A stretch of 64,000 nt of DNA from Paenibacillus sp. FSL R5-0517 (GCF_037974355.1 NZ_CP150235.1:5952001-6016000), one strand, 5' to 3'. Numbered from the stretch's first letter, positions 35,885-45,676 are shown. The notes: generated from the letters alone by a model not told the origin. Numbers and translations are program-made.

Positions 35885-36925
35885 TTATTTTCGCCACTTC
35901 TTCGCAAGCTCGTCAATCTGATGCGGTGTTGTACGGCAGCAGCCGCCAATAATCCGTGCACCCGCAGCAACCCACTGTTCCGAAGCATCACTCATACTGC
36001 CACAGGAACCCTGCCCACTCCACGTCTTCGTTGCTGCATCGTATACTTCCCCCGAGTTCGGATACACAATAACAGGTTTATCGCTGGCACGGCTCAAAAT
36101 ACTCACGGCTTCCGTCACCACTTCCATAGGAGCACAGTTCAGGCCAATCGCAGCAATCTGCGGCTCGGAGCCAAACGTCTGTGCACATGTCTTAAGCGGC
36201 GTACCTTCGCTGATGCTTGTCCCATCTTTTAATGAAAAGGATAGCCAGGCATAGGCATGAGGAAACTCCTTCAGCAAATCAACCAGCACCTGTGCTTCCT
36301 GCAAGGATGGTATGGTCTCAAAAGCCAAAATATCAGCACCCGCTTCAAGCAACGCGGCCATCCGCGGACGATGGAATGCAGCCAGCGTTTCATCTGATAC
36401 ACCGTAGTGACCGATGTACTCCGATCCATCAGCTAGATAAGCGCCGTAGGGTCCAACGGATGCAGCAACCAACGGTCGTGGCCGAGCCAAGCACCCGGTC
36501 CCCAAGACATCAGACGTTTGTTGTGCTGTTCCGAGGACCAGATCACCATCCAGTTTGGCTTCCGTATTATCAACTCCGTCTTCCTGCACTTCTGCCCATA
36601 CGTCATCTCTCGCCTGTGCAGCCAGTTCCACCGTCTTGCGAATCAGGTCCAACGATGCTTGCTCGCCGATGCCTCTCTTGCGGAAGCCATCCACTGTCGC
36701 CTGATAACTGGATGTAATCGCACAGTCGGCTCCTGCTCGAAAATAATCCGTATGGACCTGAACAATAACATCCGGATTCTCAAGCAACACACGAGCAGAC
36801 CATAATGGATCATCCAGATCACATCCATGCTGTTCGAGTTCCGTCGCCAGCGCTCCATCCAGAATCATGACCGGATGTTCACGAAGGATCTGTTCTATGG
36901 GGTTAGTCGGTTGTGTTTGTGTCAT
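35885..36925 (-). CDS. mmuM: Homocysteine S-methyltransferase
   Basis: A 346-residue zinc enzyme starting at ATG 36925, which overlaps the end of the permease gene by 23 bp. It has the homocysteine-binding barrel pattern (MILDGALATELEQHG, YFRAGADCAITSSYQAT). The three zinc ligands are Cys264 in GLNCAP and Cys329-Cys330 in GGCCRTTP. It transfers a methyl group from S-methylmethionine (or SAM) to homocysteine to give methionine. Position behind an amino acid permease and under a SAM-I riboswitch supports the S-methylmethionine salvage role, as for MmuM/YbgG. The methyl donor is inferred. Confidence 0.88.
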   Translation of the reverse strand: MTQTQPTNPIEQILREHPVMILDGALATELEQHGCDLDDPLWSARVLLENPDVIVQVHTDYFRAGADCAITSSYQATVDGFRKRGIGEQASLDLIRKTVELAAQARDDVWAEVQEDGVDNTEAKLDGDLVLGTAQQTSDVLGTGCLARPRPLVAASVGPYGAYLADGSEYIGHYGVSDETLAAFHRPRMAALLEAGADILAFETIPSLQEAQVLVDLLKEFPHAYAWLSFSLKDGTSISEGTPLKTCAQTFGSEPQIAAIGLNCAPMEVVTEAVSILSRASDKPVIVYPNSGEVYDAATKTWSGQGSCGSMSDASEQWVAAGARIIGGCCRTTPHQIDELAKKWRK

Positions 36926-38315
36926 GTACTTGTCCTCTTTTCTTATTCACACGTTCTGTCAAATAATAAGCTGCGTAACATACTGCGATAAATGGAACCC
37001 CACAATACAGCGCAATTCGCTGTGTCGGGTCGAAGGCAATACCTATGCATGAAGCCAGGCATAATATAAATGAAACAATCGGTACCACCGGATACAGTGG
37101 TGTACGGTAGACCAGATCCTTGACCGCATGTCCTTCCCGGATATACTGTCTGCGGAACATGTACTGGGAAGCGCTGATGCTCATCCATACGGCAACGACA
37201 GCCAGACCTGATATGGAGACCAGCGTAATATACACCGTACCTGGCGCAATAATGCTGGACAGCAGAGCCAGTGCACCACCCACCATACTGATCAGAAGTG
37301 CATTCAGCGGTACCCCGCGCTTGGTCAATTTGGCAAACCACGGAGAGATCGTTCTTTTGTCAGCCAGAGACCAGAGCATCCGTGAAGATGCATAGAGGCC
37401 CGAATTGGCAGCAGAGAGAATCGCCGTCAGAATAACAAAGTTCATAATATCTGCAGCGTAGGGTACACCCACCCGCTCCATTACCGCTACAAAAGGACTT
37501 TCCAATACACTGGCGTCCGACATGGGCAGCAAGGCCGACAAGATAACAATCGTTCCGATGAAGAAAATAACCAAACGCCACAGTGTGGTATAAATAGCTT
37601 TGGGAATCGTCTTTTCTGGATTCTCCGTCTCCCCGGCGGCAATACCGATTAACTCAGTGCCTGAGAATGCAAAGTTAACAGCAAGCATAGTCATCAATAT
37701 CGCTGTAGCCCCATGAGGGAACCACCCGGATGCGGTAATATTTGATAGAAATGGAGCCGGTTCAGCATCCGCCATGGGAATGAACCCAAACATGGCTGCA
37801 CCACCGATAATAATGAAGATTACGATGGTAACTACTTTGACAGATGAGAACCAGAACTCGGATTCCGCAAAAAGTTTTACCGTTAAAGCATTGAACAAAA
37901 AGATCATCAGTGCAAAAAGTGCGCTCCATATCCATACATTTACCGATGGGAACCAACGCTGCATAAGCAGACCGGCGGCTGTGAATTCAGAGCCAAGCGC
38001 AACAGTCCAGGTTAACCAGTACAACCAAGCCACCGTGTAGCCTGTTGCTGGTCCAATATATCTTGCCGCATAACTATGAAATGCTCCCGTCTCTGGCATA
38101 TGAACAGACAGTTCACCAAGACAGAGCATCACCAGATATACTACGATCGCTCCAATCAAGTAGGAAAGAATAGTTCCCAGTGGTCCCGCCTGCTGAATCG
38201 TATAACCCGAGCTCAGGAATAATCCCGTTCCAATGACGCCACCCAGAGAGAGCATGACCACATGCCGTGCCTGCATTTTCCGCTGAAAATGCCCTTTGTC
38301 GTTGTTGTTCTCCAT
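36903..38315 (-). CDS. Amino acid permease (APC superfamily), probable S-methylmethionine/methionine uptake
   Basis: A 470-residue, 12-helix transporter starting at ATG 38315. The APC signature GGVIGTGLFLSSGYTIQQAGPLG in the first helix binds the amino acid backbone, and helices span most of the length up to the C-terminal YYLTERVNKK. It most resembles the MmuP/YbxG/AnsP group in Gram-positives. It shares a transcript with the homocysteine methyltransferase and lies behind a SAM-I riboswitch, so import of S-methylmethionine or methionine is likely. This is inference from layout. Confidence 0.82.
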   Translation of the reverse strand: MENNNDKGHFQRKMQARHVVMLSLGGVIGTGLFLSSGYTIQQAGPLGTILSYLIGAIVVYLVMLCLGELSVHMPETGAFHSYAARYIGPATGYTVAWLYWLTWTVALGSEFTAAGLLMQRWFPSVNVWIWSALFALMIFLFNALTVKLFAESEFWFSSVKVVTIVIFIIIGGAAMFGFIPMADAEPAPFLSNITASGWFPHGATAILMTMLAVNFAFSGTELIGIAAGETENPEKTIPKAIYTTLWRLVIFFIGTIVILSALLPMSDASVLESPFVAVMERVGVPYAADIMNFVILTAILSAANSGLYASSRMLWSLADKRTISPWFAKLTKRGVPLNALLISMVGGALALLSSIIAPGTVYITLVSISGLAVVAVWMSISASQYMFRRQYIREGHAVKDLVYRTPLYPVVPIVSFILCLASCIGIAFDPTQRIALYCGVPFIAVCYAAYYLTERVNKKRGQVHDTNTTD

Positions 38316-38344
38316 ACCTGCTGCTCCCTACTTCTTCATCCAGA

Positions 38345-38507
38345 AAAACAAAAAAGACCCACTCTTCCTAAAGAGTGCGCCGTTACTGACAAATAAAAAC
38401 AAACGCTCCTATCTATCAGGCTGTTCACCCGCTGGAATTAGCACAGTATCCTTCAGATCTGTTGCTGAGGTTTCTAAGGGCCAGTCCCTCCACCTCTCTG
38501 GATAAGA
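38345..38507 (-). ncRNA. SAM-I riboswitch (S-box) with terminator
   Basis: Read on the minus strand, the leader begins CTTATCCAGAGAGG, then GGAGGGACTGGCCC, GAAACCTCAGCAACAG, GGTGCTAATTCC-like and GATAGATAGGAGCG; these are the conserved S-box blocks (P1, the kink-turn, core and the closing strand). A terminator stem, GCGCACTCTT/AAGAGTGGGT followed by a T-run (38345-38380), lies just after the aptamer and 30 bp before the permease start. High SAM should favour the terminator and shut off the permease and methyltransferase genes. Confidence 0.93.
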
Positions 38508-38578
38508 AAATGATTTTTTATAAATATAGCGATTGATTATGAATGTGTCAATATTTATATCATAAATGGCACATCTCG

Positions 38579-39781
38579 CTATTCTGTGGAAGACCCTGGA
38601 TTGGTAATAGTGGTCTTTACCTCATACGTGATCGGCACGGTACTGAAAATTTTATCCCAATCACCTTTGACTTTCTTCCATGTCTTTGGATGTTTAATAC
38701 GCAAGCTGTCCCGAAAATCCGCTACATCGACTTTATAAGTATGCTGAAGTTTGTACAACACCTGACGAATCTGTTGTTCGGCCAGCTCAGCAAAATCCTT
38801 TTCCAATTCTCTTAGATATTCACCTTTTTCCTCTTCCTCGGGAGCGCGCCAATCCTCCATCAGCCAGCCTTCGGATTCAGTCTTCACATGGAATGAAATA
38901 TCATTGCCGACCACCTTGGGAATAATTTTCACCTTTTTCTTCTTGATTTCATATACCACGGTGAATCCTTGCTTGTTATGTGTTTTTAAGACACCTCCTT
39001 TTTTTTTGGAATTGAGCCATGACAAACCCTCAAGATCTGTTTGACTAAGTTCTCCAATGAATTTCGTTGTTTTTCCATCAAAAATGCTACCTCCAGAGAA
39101 CTTGTCCTCTCCATGGGAATTCAACACATTTTGCAGCAGAAAGCTGGAACCGGACTGCATCTGTGCATCTAACTTAGACAATAATACAGGATCCAATATT
39201 TTGTTGGACAAGTACGAATTGTTCGTAATTCCTGTGAGATAAAATGCCGGAATCCGAGACGGGTCCTGTGAAGTCAACACATCTAATGCAGAATGATGAC
39301 TGATTAGCACCAGGCAGTTCGGTCGAATATCATTATCCCGTAGTACAAAATCAAGCAATTGGTCCAAACCATATTTTTTGGCAATATCCTTGGAAACGAC
39401 GATAACTTTCAGATGATGTCCAATAAGTGGTCGATCCCGCCTTAACGCAAACTGACGGAAGATTTGCAACATGGAATCTCCACTGAGCTGTTCATTGGCA
39501 TAGGATGTTTTGCCGGAAGAAGGAGAACCGGATTGCTGGCTCGATTGACTGTTGGAGAAGCCCGGAGCGATCTGCACCGTGGCAGTTACATAGTTCTTCT
39601 TAGGATATGAGCCTCCTTGAGCAGCGATGTCTTTCTCGAATTCCGTCTCTTTGCCGACATCGATTCCAAGACCAACATAGAGACTTAGATCCTCTATTTC
39701 CCGACTGCTCCAGCATCCGGACAGCGTCAATAGAATACAAAAGGCAGAAGCTAAACGTAAGAGCATACGGAATGGCATCAT
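38579..39781 (-). CDS. Spore germination lipoprotein, Ger(x)C family
   Basis: A 400-residue lipoprotein starting at ATG 39781, which overlaps the previous gene's stop; AGGAGG lies 9-10 nt upstream. The signal peptide has lipobox LSGC with the lipid cysteine near residue 23. The rest follows the GerAC/GerKC pattern (DLSLYVGLGIDVGKE, RDRPLIGHHLKVIVVSKDIA, LLDFVLRDNDIRPNCLVLIS, and C-terminal ELEKDFAELAEQQIRQVLYKLQ). It is the outer subunit of an A-B-C germination receptor in the spore inner membrane. Confidence 0.92.
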   Translation of the reverse strand: MMPFRMLLRLASAFCILLTLSGCWSSREIEDLSLYVGLGIDVGKETEFEKDIAAQGGSYPKKNYVTATVQIAPGFSNSQSSQQSGSPSSGKTSYANEQLSGDSMLQIFRQFALRRDRPLIGHHLKVIVVSKDIAKKYGLDQLLDFVLRDNDIRPNCLVLISHHSALDVLTSQDPSRIPAFYLTGITNNSYLSNKILDPVLLSKLDAQMQSGSSFLLQNVLNSHGEDKFSGGSIFDGKTTKFIGELSQTDLEGLSWLNSKKKGGVLKTHNKQGFTVVYEIKKKKVKIIPKVVGNDISFHVKTESEGWLMEDWRAPEEEEKGEYLRELEKDFAELAEQQIRQVLYKLQHTYKVDVADFRDSLRIKHPKTWKKVKGDWDKIFSTVPITYEVKTTITNPGSSTE

Positions 39782-40878
39782 GCATGTTTGCCTCCTTTTT
39801 TGCGAATCAGACTTATCAACAGTAACACCATAGGAAGAATGCCAAATAAAAACACAGATGCATTACCCAGCATATCTCCAAGTGCAAAAGTATCATCCAC
39901 CGTTTTGGGCATCATGGCTGTCACATAAATGAATGGAAGCAGACCATACATAATCCCCTTCATTTTTTTTGAACGGAACAAATCACGAATACCCACCGAA
40001 GCACAGTAATGTGTGATCGCGGTAGTCGAAAAAATCTGCATAATCCAAATGACCAGCAATAAGGATTCAAATCGTTCGAATATTAATCCCTGTATCTCGA
40101 AGCTTCTCACCAAATCCAGCGTTGGCCAGGTTCGAGTTTTGATTCCATCCAGGGACAGGCTACCTACAACCATGACAACCGTAATCAAATATATAATGGT
40201 GGATATAAGTATGCCCCAGCTCATCGCCTTATTGCTTTTCTTCGGATTTTTCATATAAGCAGTCATGATTAGCATCACCTCATACCCCGTATATGATAAT
40301 AGAGAAGGCTTAAGTCCTTTGAAAACAGGCATAAGACCTTCGCCGAGCACTGGTCTAAGATTTCCAATCTCAAATAGCTGATTACTCAGCAGAATTTCAA
40401 TGACAAATATAATGATTGTAATCGGTAGAATAATCTCGAACACCCGTATTATGACACCAAGTCCGCCTGAGATCATATATATACCGATCCACATGAAGAC
40501 CATAACAATCGCCCATGTGGGCGTACGTTCAAGCAAATACATCCCTGTTACTTCAGCCATGACTCTAATTTCGAATGCGGCAATCACCATAAAATACATA
40601 ATCATGGCAAATCCCAATATGTAAGCAATCCAGCTCCCCGTAATTTCACGGGTGAACTGGAATACCGTTTTCCCCGGAAATCTGCGACACAAGGTAACCA
40701 GAATAATGCCGACACCTGCAATAATCAGTCCCGACAGAATAATGGATATCCAGACATCCGGTGTTCCGACAGCCTTACTGGTCGTTCGAGGTAACGTCAG
40801 GATCCCGGCACCAAGCATGTAATTCACAATAATTATAACGGCCTGTGTCGTGGTTATCTTTTGTGGGGAGCCATTCAC
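39778..40878 (-). CDS. Spore germination permease-like subunit, GerAB family
   Basis: A 366-residue, ten-helix membrane protein starting at ATG 40878 behind GGAGGTGAAC. It begins KITTTQAVIIIVNYMLGAGILTLPR, the usual GerAB opening, and ends with a basic tail (LIRKKGGKHA). It is the APC-fold subunit that binds germinants in GerA-type receptors. It overlaps the C subunit gene by 4 bp and lies 40 bp behind the A subunit gene, so the three are one operon. Confidence 0.92.
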   Translation of the reverse strand: MNGSPQKITTTQAVIIIVNYMLGAGILTLPRTTSKAVGTPDVWISIILSGLIIAGVGIILVTLCRRFPGKTVFQFTREITGSWIAYILGFAMIMYFMVIAAFEIRVMAEVTGMYLLERTPTWAIVMVFMWIGIYMISGGLGVIIRVFEIILPITIIIFVIEILLSNQLFEIGNLRPVLGEGLMPVFKGLKPSLLSYTGYEVMLIMTAYMKNPKKSNKAMSWGILISTIIYLITVVMVVGSLSLDGIKTRTWPTLDLVRSFEIQGLIFERFESLLLVIWIMQIFSTTAITHYCASVGIRDLFRSKKMKGIMYGLLPFIYVTAMMPKTVDDTFALGDMLGNASVFLFGILPMVLLLISLIRKKGGKHA

Positions 40879-40918
40879 TTTAGTTCACCTCCAGAGCTTC
40901 TGTAGATGGAAAATTTGA

Positions 40919-42631
40919 TTACTTTTTACGATCCTCATCGAGCGGATTTGTCATTTTGGGACGCATTCTCATCATGTTCAACGGAGCACGAATAACGAAA
41001 TCCTTCCATTCATTGATGTGATAAGGGACGGCCGGAGCTACGTAAGGTACGCCAAAGCTTGAGAGCCGTGCCAGATGCGTGCACACAAGCAGGAAGAACA
41101 TAACCACGCCATACAAACCAAGAACTGCGGCACTAAACATTGCGGCAAATCTCAGAATTCGCAGAGTTAGCCCTGCACTATAGACTGGAATGGTAAAGGA
41201 AGAGATCGCCGTAACCGCAACGACAATAACCAGGAATTGGCTTATGATTCCTGCTTGTACTGCTGCTTGTCCAATAATCAGACCTCCCACGATACCCATC
41301 GCTGGCGCAATCGGTTTAGGCAGCCGTATCCCTGCCTCTCTCAGAATTTCAATGGAAATTTCCATGATCAGTACTTCAATGATCGAAGGAAACGGTACCC
41401 CTGTCCGCGTTTCAATAATCGTCAGAACCAGCTTGGTCGGGATAAGACCAGGGTGGAACGAAATAAACGAAATATAGAGTGCAGGAGCGAGCAATGCCAG
41501 CATCGCAGCTACAAAACGCAGCATACGTAAAAAGGTTCCTGGAATCCAACGTTCATAATAATCTTCGGGAGATTGAAGCAGCATGCTAAAGGTCACGGGT
41601 ACAACAAGTACAAATGGCGTTCCATCCAACAAAATAGCTACCCGACCTTCCAGCAAAGCACCCATTACCCGGTCAGGCCTCTCCGTATTTAGTACCTGTT
41701 GAAAAGGACTTAGGGTACTGTCTTCGATGAGTTGCTCCACATAGCCTGATTCCAGCATCGAATCCATATCCATCTCTTCGATTCGCTTACAGACTTCAGT
41801 AACGAGATTGGGATCGGCAATATCCTGAATATAGGCTATCGCCAATTCTTTTTTGATCCGTGAACCCACTTCAAACTTTTGAATAAAGAGACTCTGATCA
41901 CTTCCGTAACGACGTAAAATGCCTGTGTTATCGCTTAATTGCTCTGTAAAACCAATCCGGGGCCCACGAATCAATCCCTCTGACAGAGGCTCATTCACAC
42001 CTCGACTTTTGATCTTGTGGCCTCCAATTAATAAAGCACCTGGCAACCCATCAACCAACAGTGCATTTTTTCCGAAAAGCACGCCAATTGAGAGCTCTTG
42101 GAGAGACGAAGTCTCCTCAACCAGGCTGACAGGAAGTAATTGATCCTTCAGGTATGCCGACAACAGATGTGCATTGTCTGGATGAAGAAACCCCTCCTGC
42201 TTAAGTAGGGGAACGCCCTCTAACATTAACGGGGAAATCAAGTGATCATCTACCAAGTCCTGATCTACCAGACCTTCGGTATAGATGACTGCAGCCCGTG
42301 TATTCGTTCCCCTAATCGTAAATTCCCGAATATGAACATCTGCATTTTGTCCGAAGCTTTCTTTCACGCTAATCAGATTGGTACTATACTTCTCCGTTAA
42401 CTTAATATTGGCATAATGGCCTGTCTCGGTTCCTTGACCCTGGCCTTTGGCTGCTGGAGAGATATCCTTCGAGGATATCGAGGGTTTCTTAGAACGAGAG
42501 AAGCTTCCGCGCTTAATGGCGGCATTGATCCAGCGCGTAGTCATGGTAATGCCAATTGGAATAATGAAAACCAGGAATGCCTGAATCCATATGGGCCCTT
42601 CTGGCACGTAGGATAGAATTGTTGACCACAT
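40919..42631 (-). CDS. Spore germination protein, GerAA/GerKA family
   Basis: A 570-residue membrane protein. Although the frame opens at 42829, ATG 42631 (MWSTILSYV) is the better start: GGGGTGGGA precedes it and upstream residues look unlike the family. The N-terminal part has a helix (about 13-28) and a low-complexity linker. The GerA core follows: FTIRGTNTRAAVIYTEGLVD, SLQELSIGVLFGKNALLVDG, LIRGPRIGFTEQLSDN and RVAILLDGTPFVLVVPVTF, then five helices. The C-terminal KMTNPLDEDRKK tail is typical. It is the largest subunit of the receptor encoded with the next two genes. A forespore sigma-G promoter is expected but was not clear. Confidence 0.92.
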   Translation of the reverse strand: MWSTILSYVPEGPIWIQAFLVFIIPIGITMTTRWINAAIKRGSFSRSKKPSISSKDISPAAKGQGQGTETGHYANIKLTEKYSTNLISVKESFGQNADVHIREFTIRGTNTRAAVIYTEGLVDQDLVDDHLISPLMLEGVPLLKQEGFLHPDNAHLLSAYLKDQLLPVSLVEETSSLQELSIGVLFGKNALLVDGLPGALLIGGHKIKSRGVNEPLSEGLIRGPRIGFTEQLSDNTGILRRYGSDQSLFIQKFEVGSRIKKELAIAYIQDIADPNLVTEVCKRIEEMDMDSMLESGYVEQLIEDSTLSPFQQVLNTERPDRVMGALLEGRVAILLDGTPFVLVVPVTFSMLLQSPEDYYERWIPGTFLRMLRFVAAMLALLAPALYISFISFHPGLIPTKLVLTIIETRTGVPFPSIIEVLIMEISIEILREAGIRLPKPIAPAMGIVGGLIIGQAAVQAGIISQFLVIVVAVTAISSFTIPVYSAGLTLRILRFAAMFSAAVLGLYGVVMFFLLVCTHLARLSSFGVPYVAPAVPYHINEWKDFVIRAPLNMMRMRPKMTNPLDEDRKK

Positions 42632-42794
42632 GTTCCCACCCCAACATTTCTCTGCATGCGAAGCTGCAGGTATTCCCAAGTATTGTGTCCCTGTTTGATC
42701 ACAATAATTCCCGTTTTTTTGCGGACCATCTAACCTAAAATGCGTCAAAGACAAACCCGTAATCTCATTGTGTGTGTAGTAATCTACCCAAAGA

Positions 42795-42822
42795 CAAAAA
42801 ACGGTTCCTCTGTGAGGAACCG
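42795..42822 (-). terminator. Terminator after the chemoreceptor-like gene
   Basis: On the minus strand CGGTTCCTC-ACA-GAGGAACCG is followed by TTTTTTGTC. It lies just after the PAS-MCP gene and separates it from the germination operon. Confidence 0.9.
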
Positions 42823-42846
42823 CTAACAATTAATAATATTATATTC

Positions 42847-43767
42847 TTATACGATTCTGGTTACATGCTCTGCCTTGGCATCTAACAAGTGAGCCGATGC
42901 AGCGATTGCCATGAAGTCATTCAAAGCAATTTCAATCTGCTGCTGGCTCCGCTCGACGTATTCCTCTACTTTTTTGGTGCCACCTGTAATATTACCAATT
43001 TCCTTGGTTATTCCAGTAACGCTATCACGGATCTCATTGATCGAACTCTCCACCATTGCGGATAGTTTCTTGACTTCCTTTGCCACAATATCGAATCCTC
43101 GTCCGTATTCCCCGGCATGTGCAGCCTCAATGGCGGCATTTAATGCAAGCAACTGTGTCTGTGATGAAATCTCGCGTATGGTTCGTACCACGCCCTGAAT
43201 CGATCCCGCTTGTTCCTGAAGATGAGTCAGTGTCGCACGGTTAGTGGCCGACACCTCTGAGATATAGGAGATACTGGACATTAATTCCTGGCTCCGTTCA
43301 ATGCCTACATCTGCCTGCCCATTCAGCTCATGTGACATCGTTTTCAGCTCATTCACTACGACTGAGATGTTTTTCTGACGGTTGGTGATGTTGGTAGCGA
43401 TTTTGGAGACACCCAGTATCTTCTGATTCGTCTCATCGTACACCGGCATATACGTCGCCTCAAGCCATACGGGATTCCCCTTTGCATCTTTGCGTTTCAC
43501 CTTATCTTGAAAGCTTACTCCACTATATATGCTCTTCCAGAAAGCCTCATATTCCAAACTTTTCGCTAACTCCCCGAAGCAAAAATGTTCATGTTTCATT
43601 CCGTACATTTCATCTACCGTATATCCCATGGTCTGGGCAAAAACTTCATTCACATAAGTTACCCGTCTATCCAGATCGAATCGAATAATAGCCAGACTTT
43701 TCTCCATCGCCTTGATGACCAGTGCATCGGTTACAACATCTTTCTTTTCCATAGCTAATATAGGCAC
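42847..43767 (-). CDS. Soluble PAS-MCP (methyl-accepting chemotaxis-like) protein
   Basis: A 306-residue cytoplasmic protein with no membrane helix. The GTG at 43767 is used as start because GGGGG lies 7 nt upstream; the frame opens seven codons earlier. Residues about 20-130 are a PAS domain (LAIIRFDLDRRVTYVNEVFAQTMGYT, then GNPVWLEATYMPV and a PAC-like ILGVSKIATNIT). Residues about 150-300 are a signalling coiled coil with the chemoreceptor hairpin motif SSQTQLLALNAAIEAAHAGEYGRGF and FDIVAKEVKKLS. It should couple an intracellular signal to CheA/CheW. It has no neighbouring chemotaxis genes. Confidence 0.88.
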   Translation of the reverse strand: MPILAMEKKDVVTDALVIKAMEKSLAIIRFDLDRRVTYVNEVFAQTMGYTVDEMYGMKHEHFCFGELAKSLEYEAFWKSIYSGVSFQDKVKRKDAKGNPVWLEATYMPVYDETNQKILGVSKIATNITNRQKNISVVVNELKTMSHELNGQADVGIERSQELMSSISYISEVSATNRATLTHLQEQAGSIQGVVRTIREISSQTQLLALNAAIEAAHAGEYGRGFDIVAKEVKKLSAMVESSINEIRDSVTGITKEIGNITGGTKKVEEYVERSQQQIEIALNDFMAIAASAHLLDAKAEHVTRIV

Positions 43768-44206
43768 TTGATAACCCCCACAGTTCATTCCATAATAGAT
43801 AGCCTTTAACTAGCAAAACAACAATCACAACAACATATGTATCCATCAGGTTCTAATGACTCTACTATTGATACCCAATTTGCAGCATTTTGGATCACCT
43901 GTTGTCATTTATTTTTTTATAAGAGAAACTGCTGCACTATATCCGCTGACAACCACTTATTCCATCCGTAAAATGTCTCTGTATCTACTTTTACGTATCG
44001 TAACATAAAGCAAAGCAGCATACACTTCTGTATTTCTAACATTTTTTCTGTTTTTTAGTAACCGCTATTACCCTTAGATACTGTATGTCCGCAGGGTAGG
44101 AGATCAGTTCGATCAGCATGCCCCTCGGCGCCATTCCATACACAAACTAACTGCCATCACTCATTCCCCTCCCATGTGCCATCAAGGGAACATTACATCT
44201 CGGGGT
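43768..44206. other. Intergenic region, no gene seen
   Basis: About 440 bp between two minus-strand genes (the MCP-like gene and an AraC regulator gene). The MCP-like promoter should lie at its left end. I found no open frame with a ribosome binding site, no hairpin with a T-run that would end the AraC gene and no RNA gene. Confidence 0.4.
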
Positions 44207-45043
44207 TCAAGTCTCCAGATCAACACGTTCCACCTTTTCATTCTTCTTATATTGGGTGGGTGACTCGCCCATCGTCTTCGTGAACAAAATAGTGAAATAA
44301 TTAGCATTCTGGTAACCCAAAATATGTGCAATTTCACTTACCTTCATATCCGATGAGGTTAGCAGCCGCTTCGCTTCTCCCATTCTTCGATAGACAATAT
44401 AACGAATTGGGGAATCATTATATTTGTCCTTGAACACATGAGATAAGTAATAAGGATTCATATGAAAGTACGCAGCGATGTCCTGAAGCTTCAGGTGCTG
44501 AAGATAGTTATCATCGAGAAATTCCTTGATCCTTACGGCGAGATGATCCGAATCTTGTTTTTGTGAGGCATTGGGTTGAGCTAACCGCTGAACTATGGCA
44601 AGCATTACGCCAAGCAGTCCTTCACAGATTTTGTCATAGCCCGTCTTTTGATTGGAGGATTCCTCATACATGAACTCGAACAGATCGCCAATCCTTCTAG
44701 CGTATTCCTTCGTTTCGATATACGGAGACGCGTGTTCAGGAATGATATGCTCTGTTTGCGTTCCATCCGAATAGATATTCGCTATTCCACAATAATAAAG
44801 ACTGAGTGGACATTTGGGAGAGGTGCATTGTTCATGAATTACACCTTGGTTGTAGATTAACAGATCGCCTTTTTTGACCGTATATGGATATCCGTTAATT
44901 TTAATAACACCTTCTCCATCGGACACATACACCATTTCACTGATATCCTCATGCATGTGACTTGGAAAATTCCAATTGGGATTGCCCTGCACTTTTCCTA
45001 TATATAACAATCTGGAGGATTCTTCTTTGCTTGTATCGATCAT
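44207..45043 (-). CDS. AraC-family regulator with cupin domain
   Basis: A 278-residue regulator. The start at 45043 (MIDTSKEES) follows AGGAGGAG; six open codons upstream lie within the ribosome binding site. The N-terminal cupin part contains HMHEDISEMVYVSDGEGVIKING, GDLLIYNQGVIHEQ (two histidines that could bind metal or ligand) and the C-terminal HTH pair HLKLQDIAAYFHMNPYYLSHVFK and VSEIAHILGYQNANYFTILFTKTMG. It is transcribed away from the YdcZ-type transporter pair, 186 bp away, which may be its target. Confidence 0.88.
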   Translation of the reverse strand: MIDTSKEESSRLLYIGKVQGNPNWNFPSHMHEDISEMVYVSDGEGVIKINGYPYTVKKGDLLIYNQGVIHEQCTSPKCPLSLYYCGIANIYSDGTQTEHIIPEHASPYIETKEYARRIGDLFEFMYEESSNQKTGYDKICEGLLGVMLAIVQRLAQPNASQKQDSDHLAVRIKEFLDDNYLQHLKLQDIAAYFHMNPYYLSHVFKDKYNDSPIRYIVYRRMGEAKRLLTSSDMKVSEIAHILGYQNANYFTILFTKTMGESPTQYKKNEKVERVDLET

Positions 45044-45229
45044 TCCTGTCTCCTCCTGCATTCGCGTCTGAATTATTTTCTAGATGTATTAATATACCCC
45101 TTTTACCACAGCAAGATCTATAATTTCTCAGAAAAATAAAGCAAGATCTTTTATTGTCTTCCCTTCCCCATTTTCTTATGATGAGTCATGCACCTTTTTA
45201 TCCATACCATGTCAAGGAGTCGAGGTAGA

Positions 45230-45664
45230 TTGAAAAAACTGATTTTTTATATCATCGCTATTGCAACAGGAGCTCTTCTAAGCTTTGAAGGGGCACTGTA
45301 TGGCAAACTTGGAGAACAAGTCGGCACACTGGAAGCTGATTTCTATAACTTCTTCATGGGGGCAATTATTTCACTGATTCTACTGATTTTCTTCGGTAGA
45401 GGAAACCTCGCTGCCATCACCAAATTTCCAAAGTGGAACCTGCTTGGTGGTTTGCTTGGGGTCACCTATCTGCTTACATTAGTCATTGGTGTTCCCATTG
45501 TGGGTGTAGGGATCTCCATGATTGCCATTGTTGTCGGGCAGATGGTGACCAGTATTCTGATCGATCATTACGGATGGCTGGGGAGCAATCGCAAAGCAGT
45601 AGGAAGCAAACGAATTGCCGCCTTGGTACTTATGTTGGGTGCGCTAGCTCTTACTTTATTCTAG
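45230..45664 (+). CDS. DMT transporter half, YdcZ/DUF606 type (first copy)
   Basis: A 144-residue, four- or five-helix membrane protein. The TTG at 45230 is preferred because AAGGAG and GAGGT lie just upstream and the length then matches the family (about 145 residues). It begins KKLIFYIIAIATGALLSFEGALYGKLGE and has the conserved FYNFFMGAIISLILLIFFGRG. A basic stretch near the C-terminus precedes the final helix. With the second copy, 12 bp downstream, it would form an EamA-like dimer. The substrate is unknown. Confidence 0.82.
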   Translation: MKKLIFYIIAIATGALLSFEGALYGKLGEQVGTLEADFYNFFMGAIISLILLIFFGRGNLAAITKFPKWNLLGGLLGVTYLLTLVIGVPIVGVGISMIAIVVGQMVTSILIDHYGWLGSNRKAVGSKRIAALVLMLGALALTLF

Positions 45665-45676
45665 AGGAGGATTACG

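Noticed and set aside
42632..42829. 66-codon N-terminal extension of the GerA-type protein
   Set aside because: Sequence does not look like the family, and the ribosome binding site before 42631 is good. The region also lies directly behind a terminator.
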